A stretch of 57,239 nt of DNA from Thermoleophilaceae bacterium. Lineage in GTDB: Bacteria > Actinomycetota > Thermoleophilia > Solirubrobacterales > Thermoleophilaceae. The notes below the pieces were generated by a model that had not been told where the DNA came from, searched no databases, and saw nothing but the letters and a program-made list of their open reading frames with translations. Positions within the stretch are counted from its first letter, which is position 1. Each line of letters starts with the position of its first letter. The translations under genes and the position numbers were made by a program. The stretch spans positions 1 through 57,239 of the forward strand of contig JAUJNT010000004.1 of NCBI GenBank assembly GCA_030448005.1, in the 5' to 3' direction. This document shows, piece by piece, positions 7,134-16,063 of the stretch.

Positions 7134-7963
7134 CAGGCGGTGGCCTCCTCGCTGTCGCCGGCCACCACGTGATGCACGGGCTTGTTGGTGGACTGCTGCA
7201 CCCGCTCGATCAGGTCGGCACGCAACCACCCCGAGCGAGCCGCGGGGAAGGTGGAGATCACGACCTCGTCGATGCCGAAGAAGTGAAGGGCGTTCTGGAC
7301 CGCGGTGAAGGGGTCGGGGTGCGCCACCTGTCCCATCGCCTCGATTCCCTCGTCCTGTAGCACCTTGAGCGTGTGGGCGAGGCGCTCCGCGGCGGCCCCG
7401 TCGCCCTCCTCCTCCGGTTGCGGGCAGATCACGATGAAGCGGCGGGGCCCCTCGGCGGCCAGCTCCTCGAGCTTGTCGATCAGCGCCCCCCCGCCCACGG
7501 TCTGGTTGGCCACCACGAGCGTGCGGGTGACCTCGTCCGCGTCCACGTCGAGGTCCACCACGACGTGCTCCACCGGACGGCGAGTGGCCTGTGCCACGCG
7601 GGTGATGAGGTCCTGGCGAAGCCAGCCCGAGCGCGTCTCGGGGTGCGTGGAGATGATGATCTCCTCGAAGTCCTGCTCGCCGAGCGCGTCCATGATCGCC
7701 GAGTAGGGATCGGGGTCGGCGATCTCGCCGGTGGCCTCCAGGCCCGCCTCCCGGAGCTGGGCGATCGTTATGGCCAGCCGGTTCTCGGCGGCGCTCCTAA
7801 CCGAGTCCTCGTAGATCACGTGACCGTGCTTGGGCTGGTTCTGCGGGCAGATCACGCGCACGGCCACGACGCCTTCATCGGCGTGGCGCCTGACCGCCTC
7901 GATGAGGGCCGTGCCGCCGACGGTCTCGTTGGCCACCACGAGGATGCTCTTGCCCTCGCTCAT
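7133..7963 (-). CDS. Tandem universal stress-like protein in oxidase operon
   Basis: A 276-residue cytosolic protein built from two repeats: about residues 1-132 (SILVVANETVGGTALIEAVR) and 137-270 (RTLVVANQTVGGGALIDKLE). Each ends in a related segment (STHPETRSGWLRQDL, STFPAARSGWLRADL). This is the alpha/beta USP-like fold, possibly nucleotide-binding. The ATG overlaps the ctaD stop (ATGA) and its stop overlaps the ctaE start, so it is embedded between subunits I and III with coupled translation. A sensory or assembly role for the oxidase is inference; no known family member is characterised in that role to my knowledge. Confidence 0.8.
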   Translation of the reverse strand: MSEGKSILVVANETVGGTALIEAVRRHADEGVVAVRVICPQNQPKHGHVIYEDSVRSAAENRLAITIAQLREAGLEATGEIADPDPYSAIMDALGEQDFEEIIISTHPETRSGWLRQDLITRVAQATRRPVEHVVVDLDVDADEVTRTLVVANQTVGGGALIDKLEELAAEGPRRFIVICPQPEEEGDGAAAERLAHTLKVLQDEGIEAMGQVAHPDPFTAVQNALHFFGIDEVVISTFPAARSGWLRADLIERVQQSTNKPVHHVVAGDSEEATA

Positions 7964-9876
7964 TCGCCGGGCGGCGGCGCTCCGCCACCTCCGGCCGGTG
8001 CCGGAGTGGCCTTGGCCGGGGCACCTTCCTCCTTGAAGACCGCGTGCACCGCGCCCGGCACGCCGTACTCGTAGGGACCGCCGACCACGGTGGGTATCTC
8101 GTCGAAGTTGAAGATCGGCGGGGGAGAGGAAACCTGCCACTCGATCGAGTGGGCGCGCCAGGGGTTGGCGGCCGCCTTGGGCCCGTTGCGCCAGCTCGTG
8201 ATCATGTTGTAGAGGAAGACGAGGAACGAGAGTCCGAAGAAGAAGCTGGAGACGGAGATGAAGGCGTTCATCGTGGCGAACTCGTCGGCGTAGTCGGCCA
8301 CCCTCCTGGGCATGCCGTCCACACCGACGAAGTGCATCGGCCCGAAGGTGAGGTTGAAGAAGATGAACGAGAGCCAGAAGTGGACCTTGCCGAGGCTCTC
8401 GTCGTACATCCGGCCCGTCATCTTCGGGAACCAGTGGTAGATGCCGGCGAAGATCGTGAAGACGCTGCCGCCGAAGAGCACGTAGTGGATGTGGGCGACG
8501 ATGAAGTAGGTGTCCGACACGTGGATCACCACGGGGATGATCCCGAGCATGATGCCGCTGATCCCGCCGAGCGTGAACATCGTGATGAAGCCGAGGGCGA
8601 ACAGCATGGGCGTGGTCAGGTGGATGGCGCCCCGCCACAGCGTGGCGAGCCACGAGAAGACCTTGATGCCGGTCGGCACGGCGATCAGCAGCGTCGTGAT
8701 CATCATCGGCACCCGCAGCCAGTCGGACATTCCGGACACGAACATGTGGTGGGCCCAGACCGTGAAGCCCAGGATCACGATCGCCACGAGTGAGAAGGCC
8801 ATCATCCGGTAGCCGAACACCGGCTTGCGGGCGTGCGTGGAGATGACCTCGCTGATGATCCCGAAGCCCGGCAGCATCATGATGTAGACGGCGGGGTGCG
8901 AGTAGAACCAGAAGACGTGCTGATAGAGCAGCACGTCGCCACCGCCGCCCGCATCGAAGAAGTGGGTGCCCAGCGAGCGGTCGAGCAGGACGAAGAATTG
9001 GGAGCCGGCGATGAACGGCGTGGCGATGACCACGAGCAGCGAGGTCGTGAAGTTGGCCCAGACGAGCAGCGGCATGCGCCAGAACGTCATTCCGGGCGCG
9101 CGCATCGTGATGATCGTGACCAGGAAGTTCAGTCCGGTTGCTATCGAGGAGGCGCCCGCGAACTGCACCCCGAGGGTGAAGAACTGCTGGCCGACGGGCA
9201 TCTCGGTGGAGAGCGGGGCGTATGCGGTCCAGCCGGTGGCAAAGGCGCCGCCCTCCACGAAGAAGCTGGCCACCATCATCACTCCGGCGGTCGGAAGCAT
9301 CCAGAACGACAGGGCGTTCAGCCGCGGGAACGCCATGTCCGGGGCGCCGATCATGAGCGGGATCACGAAGTTCGCGATGCCGGCGAAGACCGGGATGATG
9401 AACAGGAAGATCATCAGCGAGGCGTGCACCGAGAACAGCCCGTTGTAGGTGTTCGGGTCCACGAACTGCGTGCCCGGCTGGGCGAGCTCGGCGCGGATGA
9501 GCATCGCCGTCAGCCCGCCGATGACGAAGAAGATGAACGTGGTGACGATGTACTGGATGCCGATCACCTTGTGATCGGTGTTCACCTTGAAGTAGTCCTG
9601 CCACTTCGTGGCCCCGTGGCCCGAGTGGTCCTCGGGAACCGTGGGCGCCCCGGCGGCCCACCGGAACCAGTAGTCGAAGCACCCGATCCCGACGATGAAC
9701 CCGAGCGGCATGGTGATCAGCGCCACGGTGGTGATGGCCTCCCAGTCGACCACGGGGTCCCATCCGTAGAGGGAGCGCACGAGCGCTACGAGCCCGAATG
9801 CGAAGAGAAACGCGATCGGCTGTGAGATCGCGGCGCGGTACCAACCGGGCCCCCGGAGCTTGGTGGCAAGCGTCAC
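7960..9876 (-). CDS. ctaD: caa3-type cytochrome oxidase subunit I (A2-like)
   Basis: Catalytic subunit that reduces O2 to water and pumps protons. It has 638 residues with about two extra N-terminal helices before the usual NTDHKVIG start of the core. Heme a ligand His151 (SVHASLMIF), CuB ligand His327 in FYSHPAVY with Tyr331 for the His-Tyr crosslink, and His376-His377 (WAHHM) are present; HIHYVLFGG carries later heme ligands. The YS-HPAVY form, lacking the HPEVY glutamate, is typical of A2-type oxidases. It overlaps ctaC and the stress-protein gene by ATGA. Confidence 0.95.
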   Translation of the reverse strand: MTLATKLRGPGWYRAAISQPIAFLFAFGLVALVRSLYGWDPVVDWEAITTVALITMPLGFIVGIGCFDYWFRWAAGAPTVPEDHSGHGATKWQDYFKVNTDHKVIGIQYIVTTFIFFVIGGLTAMLIRAELAQPGTQFVDPNTYNGLFSVHASLMIFLFIIPVFAGIANFVIPLMIGAPDMAFPRLNALSFWMLPTAGVMMVASFFVEGGAFATGWTAYAPLSTEMPVGQQFFTLGVQFAGASSIATGLNFLVTIITMRAPGMTFWRMPLLVWANFTTSLLVVIATPFIAGSQFFVLLDRSLGTHFFDAGGGGDVLLYQHVFWFYSHPAVYIMMLPGFGIISEVISTHARKPVFGYRMMAFSLVAIVILGFTVWAHHMFVSGMSDWLRVPMMITTLLIAVPTGIKVFSWLATLWRGAIHLTTPMLFALGFITMFTLGGISGIMLGIIPVVIHVSDTYFIVAHIHYVLFGGSVFTIFAGIYHWFPKMTGRMYDESLGKVHFWLSFIFFNLTFGPMHFVGVDGMPRRVADYADEFATMNAFISVSSFFFGLSFLVFLYNMITSWRNGPKAAANPWRAHSIEWQVSSPPPIFNFDEIPTVVGGPYEYGVPGAVHAVFKEEGAPAKATPAPAGGGGAPPPGE

Positions 9877-10943
9877 TTTGTCTCCTTTCCGCTCACATCC
9901 GAAAGGTACTTGACGAGCGTAGAGATCTCCGCACTCGAGAGGTTCTTTTTGTAGTTGTCCGGCATCGTGCCCTTCGTGAAGCCCGGGACGACGAACGCCT
10001 CGGGCTGCTCGATGGCCGTCTTCACGTACTCCTCGGCTGACTGGCCCTCGCGCTTCCCGAACTTCGCGGCGTCCTTGGTCAGGTCGTCGAGCGGTGGCCC
10101 GGCCGAGGCCTCCGAGCCGGCATCGGCCAAGGTATGGCAGGCGGTGCAGCCGGTGTCCGCGAAGAGGGTCTTTCCTGCCACGGCGGTATCGCCTCCGGCC
10201 GCTGCCACGCCGCCGTCACCGGCTCGCTGCTTTCGCTCGGAGACCCACCCCTGGAACTCGCCGGGGGGAACCACCCGCACCGCCTGGCGCATCGTGGCGT
10301 GTCCGATGCCGCACAGCTCGGCGCACACCACGTCGTACCGGCCCAGACGGTTGGGCGTGACGCGGACCTTCGTCGTGAGGCCAGGCACGGTGTCGGTCTT
10401 GAGGCGGAACTCCGGTACCCAGAACGAGTGGATCACGTCCTTGGTCTTCACGCGGAGCTCCACCCGGCGGTCCTTGGGCAGCACGAGCTGATTCGACTTG
10501 ACCTTGTCGAGGGCGGGGTACTCGAAGCTCCATGCGAACTGCTGGGCGGTCACGTTGACGATCAGCGGGTCCTTCTCCTTGGCCTCGATGTCGTCGAGCA
10601 CCACCCAGCCGTACAGCGCCAGGGCCGTGACCATCACGAAGGGGATGGTCACCCAGACCACCTCGAGCTTGGTGTGCCCGTGGATCGGGGCGCCGTCGCT
10701 TGTGTCGCCCGGCTTGACCTTCCAGGCGAACACCGAGTAGAGCGCGACCGACATCACGAGCACGAACACCGGCACCGAGGCGATCAGCAGGACGTCCCAG
10801 AGGTTGTCGATGTCCTTCGAGGCGGTCGACGCCGCGTCGGGAAACCAGTCGATCGCGAGCGATATGGCTATTCCCACCGCTGTCGCGGTACCGCTGAGCA
10901 GCGCCATGCCCAGCGCGGGACGCTTACGCAGAAGCCGGCGCAT
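9873..10943 (-). CDS. ctaC: Cytochrome oxidase subunit II with fused cytochrome c (caa3)
   Basis: 356 residues. An N-terminal signal/TM and a second TM precede a periplasmic-side cupredoxin with the CuA site: His172 (IHSFWVPEF), Cys207, Cys211, His215 and Met218 in CAELCGIGHATM. A C-terminal class I cytochrome c follows (CTACH at 266-270; Met in GTMPDNYKK). The fused cytochrome defines a caa3 oxidase, able to accept electrons directly from membrane donors or from carriers such as the cytochrome-cupredoxin at 4594. ctaD follows with a 4-base overlap. Confidence 0.95.
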   Translation of the reverse strand: MRRLLRKRPALGMALLSGTATAVGIAISLAIDWFPDAASTASKDIDNLWDVLLIASVPVFVLVMSVALYSVFAWKVKPGDTSDGAPIHGHTKLEVVWVTIPFVMVTALALYGWVVLDDIEAKEKDPLIVNVTAQQFAWSFEYPALDKVKSNQLVLPKDRRVELRVKTKDVIHSFWVPEFRLKTDTVPGLTTKVRVTPNRLGRYDVVCAELCGIGHATMRQAVRVVPPGEFQGWVSERKQRAGDGGVAAAGGDTAVAGKTLFADTGCTACHTLADAGSEASAGPPLDDLTKDAAKFGKREGQSAEEYVKTAIEQPEAFVVPGFTKGTMPDNYKKNLSSAEISTLVKYLSDVSGKETK

Positions 10944-11018
10944 CGCTCTCCGAGGGGGTACTCACGGCGCGCGAGTCTATTTCACGCGGGCGACGGGCGA
11001 CGCGGTCGGTGCGTTCTC

Positions 11019-11396
11019 TCAGGCGGCGAGCACTTCGGTGACGCCTCCCCTGAAGCTCGACGGCGGCGCACCGTGGTGGCGCCGGAACGCCTTTGCGAAC
11101 TGCGCCGCCTGGCGATAGCCCACCGCGCCCGCCACGACGTTGACCGGCGCGCTGCCCTCGCGCAGGAGCTCCGCGGCACGGTCCATCCGCACTCGCTGCA
11201 GGTAGGCCCGAAAGCTGGTCTCGCCGGCCTCGGCAAACGCCCGCTGGAGCTGCCTGCGGGAGGTGGCCACCCTCCGGGCCACGTCGTCGAGGGCGAGCCG
11301 GTCGTCGAACTCCGCGTCGATGATCGCAGTGGCCTCGAGAAAGAGGGTGCGGCGGCGCAGGGCGGTCTCGGGACGCTTCGCTTCGGACAGCATCAA
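11019..11396 (-). CDS. Short AraC-type HTH regulator
   Basis: A 125-residue protein that consists almost only of the AraC/XylS DNA-binding domain with its two helix-turn-helix units (LALDDVARRVATSRRQLQRAF and PVNVVAGAVGYRQAAQFAKAFRR). No sensor domain precedes it, so it may act as a constitutive or partner-dependent regulator. It lies in the same direction between the small oxidase genes (11494-11837) and ctaC, 75 bases upstream of ctaC, so the oxidase is a plausible target; that is inference. Confidence 0.85.
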   Translation of the reverse strand: MMLSEAKRPETALRRRTLFLEATAIIDAEFDDRLALDDVARRVATSRRQLQRAFAEAGETSFRAYLQRVRMDRAAELLREGSAPVNVVAGAVGYRQAAQFAKAFRRHHGAPPSSFRGGVTEVLAA

Positions 11397-11493
11397 AGGT
11401 ATCTACGAAGCACCTGCCAAATCGGATCGCTCCCCGTGGGGGAGAGGGGTGCCTATTGCGCCAAGACTCCGCGGGGCGGGCGTCTCGCTGGAG

Positions 11494-11733
11494 TCAGTGG
11501 TCGTGGTCGAGCGGCAGCTCGGCCATCTCCGCGCGGGTCTGGCCAACCCAGCGCACGATCGCCACCACGGTGATCACGACGCCGAGGGCGGCGAGGATCA
11601 AGTTGAGTACCACGCCCACCACCGCGAGCGTGGTTCCCGCCGCCACGATCACCGGCAGGTAGGACGGGTCGGGGAGGTGGATCGCCTCGCCGGCCGGAGG
11701 CACGTGGCCGTCGCTGGTGGCCTCGTCCGCCAT
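11494..11733 (-). CDS. Small oxidase-associated membrane protein (subunit IV-like)
   Basis: 79 residues: a polar, Pro-rich N-terminus with HLPDPSYLPVIVAAG, two closely spaced hydrophobic helices (about residues 26-60) and an acidic His-containing end (AELPLDHDH). The pattern resembles the small subunit IV-type proteins encoded with actinobacterial and caa3 oxidases. The ATG overlaps the TGA of the 34-residue gene upstream (TGATG). Assignment rests on topology and position, not on a recognised motif. Confidence 0.65.
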   Translation of the reverse strand: MADEATSDGHVPPAGEAIHLPDPSYLPVIVAAGTTLAVVGVVLNLILAALGVVITVVAIVRWVGQTRAEMAELPLDHDH

Positions 11734-11837
11734 CAGTAGATCATCCCCGCGACGAACGACAGGGCAAAGACGACGAAGATGATCGTGCCGGAGATCAGCG
11801 CCGTGCGCAGGTTGCGGTTGGCCAGGCGGCGGTCCAC
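11733..11837 (-). CDS. 34-residue single-span membrane protein
   Basis: GTG 11837 to TGA 11733. The product is MDRRLANRNLRTALISG followed by TIIFVVFALSFVAGMIY: a basic N-terminus and one TM helix, the classic layout of a minor oxidase subunit. Its stop overlaps the next start (TGATG), strong support that it is translated. It begins 27 bases after the ROK kinase stop, so it may belong to the same transcript. It is too short for ordinary gene callers. Confidence 0.62.
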   Translation of the reverse strand: MDRRLANRNLRTALISGTIIFVVFALSFVAGMIY

Positions 11838-11864
11838 GACCGCTCGTTCTACCAGATACGTCGC

Positions 11865-12827
11865 CTAAGCCCCCTCGCCGAGCAGCGCGGCGCCGATGGC
11901 TCCGCCCAAATCACCGAGCGCGGCCAACGCGACGGTGGGCGGGCGCTCGGGCACGAAGAGGTGTGGCCCCATGGCATTCTCGATCCGCTTCACGTACGGG
12001 ACGCCGAGGCGCGTGCCAAGCCCTCCGCCGATCACCACCGCCTCGACGTCAAGCAGGTTGACAGCCGAGGCGATGCCCGCGCCGAGTGCACCGATCGCGC
12101 GGTCCACCAGCGCAACGGCCATCGGGTCCTCCCGCTTCAGGGCGCGCGCCCAGACACCGCTCTGCAGGCGCGTGCGGCCGCGCTCCTCCATGATCTCGAA
12201 GAGCTTCGTCGGCTCTCCTTCCTTCACGAGCGCGCGCGCTCGCGCCTCCATGGCCGCGCGGCCGGCGTATGCCTCCATGCAGCCGCGCCGCCCGCACGTG
12301 CATATGGCGCCCCCCTTCCGGACGACCATGTGTCCGATCTCCCCCGCCGCGCCGCGGCCGAGCCACGGCCTCCGGTCGAGCACGAGCCCACCGCCCACGC
12401 CGGTGCCCCAGAAGACGCCGAGCAGTGAGGAGAAGTCCCGCCCCGCCCCGAGAGCGAACTCACCCTCGATTGCCACCTGGACGTCGTTGCCGAGGGCTAC
12501 CTTCGTGTCCAGTGCCGCCTGCAGCGTCGGCCCGAGGGGAAACGGGGAGTCCCATCCCGGGAGGTTGCCGGCGCTCGCGACGACCCCGCTGCCGGAGTCG
12601 ACGGCGCCCGGCGAGCCCACTCCCACGGCCGTCAGCTCCGCCGCCTCGAGCCCCGCCGCGCCCGCCGCCTCGACCAGCGTCTCGACGATCGCGGCGGCCA
12701 CACCCTCCGGGCCACCGGAGGTGGGCGTGGGGTTGCGGGCCTGGCCGAGCACCTCGTTCGAGCGGTCGAGGACGACCGCCTGGATCTTCGTCCCGCCGAG
12801 GTCAACCCCGCCCTTGGCATCGCTCAT
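11865..12827 (-). CDS. ROK family sugar kinase (glucokinase-like)
   Basis: 320 residues, ATP-dependent phosphorylation of a hexose, most likely glucose, in the cytosol. It shows the ROK phosphate motif (VDLGGTKIQAVVLD), the catalytic Asp in LGNDVQVA, WGTGVGGGLV, and the diagnostic zinc motif EIGH...CTCGRRGCMEAY. The start ATG 12827 is used; the frame is open far upstream but would cross the divergent kinase gene. It is divergent from a second ROK gene with about 64 bases between the starts. Downstream genes are oxidase subunits. Confidence 0.88.
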   Translation of the reverse strand: MSDAKGGVDLGGTKIQAVVLDRSNEVLGQARNPTPTSGGPEGVAAAIVETLVEAAGAAGLEAAELTAVGVGSPGAVDSGSGVVASAGNLPGWDSPFPLGPTLQAALDTKVALGNDVQVAIEGEFALGAGRDFSSLLGVFWGTGVGGGLVLDRRPWLGRGAAGEIGHMVVRKGGAICTCGRRGCMEAYAGRAAMEARARALVKEGEPTKLFEIMEERGRTRLQSGVWARALKREDPMAVALVDRAIGALGAGIASAVNLLDVEAVVIGGGLGTRLGVPYVKRIENAMGPHLFVPERPPTVALAALGDLGGAIGAALLGEGA

Positions 12828-12891
12828 CCCGTCACAGTAGCCCCATTCGCCGTGCTTGCATCGGCGGCGCGTCCATGGACAGAATGGGAAC

Positions 12892-13857
12892 GTGGCGGTA
12901 TTCGGGGTCGACGTGGGGGGCACGAAGGTCGCGGTGGCGGCGATCCAAGGTGCCGCGGCGCGGCACGCCGTGGAGCGCCCCACCGACCTGTCGGGGCCGG
13001 ACGCGCTGCTGGACGGGGTCGAGGCCGCGGTCGAGGAGGTGGCCTCGGTTGCGGGCCGGCCGGAGGCGATCGGGATAGGCGTTCCCTCGCAGGTGGAGTT
13101 CGCGACCGGCACCGTGCTCGCGAGCGTGAACATCCCACTGGCGGGGCTTCCCCTGCGCCAGGAGCTCGGCGCGCGCTTTGGGGTGCCGGTGTTCGTGGAC
13201 AACGACGCCAACTGCGCCGGCCTGGCCGAGGCCCAGATGGTGCCCGGCGCGCCGGCGCGCTTTCTGGTGATGTTCACGCTCGGCACGGGGGTGGGCGGCG
13301 GTGTGATCCTCGAGGGGCGCATCTTCCGGGGAGCGACCGGTCTGGGTGCCGAGCTGGGCCACGTGGTGATCGGCGGCGACGTCGAGGACGAAGAGCCGGA
13401 GGAGGGGTTTCCCCGCCCGGGCTCGCTCGAGTGGTTCTGCAGCGGGCGCGGGCTCGAGCGCGAAGCCACCCGCCGCGCCCGGATGGATCACGAGTCCCCC
13501 CTTGGGCGCGTCCTCGCCGAGAAGGGGCGCGTGTCGGGGCGCGACGCCGCTGCGCTGGCGCGAAGCGAGGACCCGGCGGCCCGCGAGCTCTTCAGGTGGC
13601 ACGGGCGCCGCCTGGGAATGGGAATCGCGGGCGCGGTGAACACCTTCGAGCCCCAGCACGTGGTGATCGGAGGCGGTCTCTCCCGAGCCGCGGACCTGTT
13701 CCTCGAAACGGCCCGCGCGGAGGCCGGGCGATGGGCGCTCCCCGCGCTGTGGGAGCGCGTCTCGCTGGGCGTCGCCCGCGGCGGGGCGGGCGCCGGTGTC
13801 ATCGGCGCCGGACTGCTCGCGGCGCAGGAGTTCGCCGGAACCCGGGATACTTCATAG
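12892..13857 (+). CDS. ROK family kinase lacking the usual zinc motif
   Basis: 321 residues; sugar kinase fold with [12 protein letters not shown], catalytic Asp in [20 protein letters not shown] and ELGHVV. Where ROK proteins usually have C-x-C-G-x-x-G-C-x-E it has [11 protein letters not shown], so three of four Cys are missing and zinc binding is probably lost. It could still phosphorylate glucose or another sugar, as some ROK enzymes lack zinc. GTG 12892 is the only in-frame start next to the conserved N-terminus. It sits 67 bases upstream of transketolase, feeding the pentose phosphate genes. Confidence 0.85.
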   Translation: MAVFGVDVGGTKVAVAAIQGAAARHAVERPTDLSGPDALLDGVEAAVEEVASVAGRPEAIGIGVPSQVEFATGTVLASVNIPLAGLPLRQELGARFGVPVFVDNDANCAGLAEAQMVPGAPARFLVMFTLGTGVGGGVILEGRIFRGATGLGAELGHVVIGGDVEDEEPEEGFPRPGSLEWFCSGRGLEREATRRARMDHESPLGRVLAEKGRVSGRDAAALARSEDPAARELFRWHGRRLGMGIAGAVNTFEPQHVVIGGGLSRAADLFLETARAEAGRWALPALWERVSLGVARGGAGAGVIGAGLLAAQEFAGTRDTS

Positions 13858-13924
13858 TTGCCGGTCCCTCACGACCGCCCGGCGGAAGCGGGGAGCGCGA
13901 CGTGACGACAAACGAGGGAGATCG

Positions 13925-15964
<2,040 letters not shown>

Positions 15965-16063
15965 CCCCCGGCCCGGTGCCGGCCGCTGTGGTGCCCTCGC
16001 CTGCGAGAGTTCGGCGAGCCGACACTTGAGAACCCACATGGAACACCGCGAAGGAGATAGGGC

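Noticed and set aside
5409-7172. 587-residue plus-strand open frame
   Set aside because: It runs antisense to suhB, the small membrane gene and ctaE, with biased, repetitive composition typical of GC-rich shadow frames.
7964-9844. Long minus-strand open frame continuing upstream of the stress-protein gene (over 900 codons in total)
   Set aside because: Upstream of ATG 7963 it is an Arg/His-rich shadow of ctaD in another frame; only the part from 7963 to 7133 is a gene.
12828-13469. Upstream extension of the minus-strand ROK kinase
   Set aside because: It is antisense to the divergent ROK gene and lacks any family pattern; ATG 12827 begins at the conserved N-terminus.
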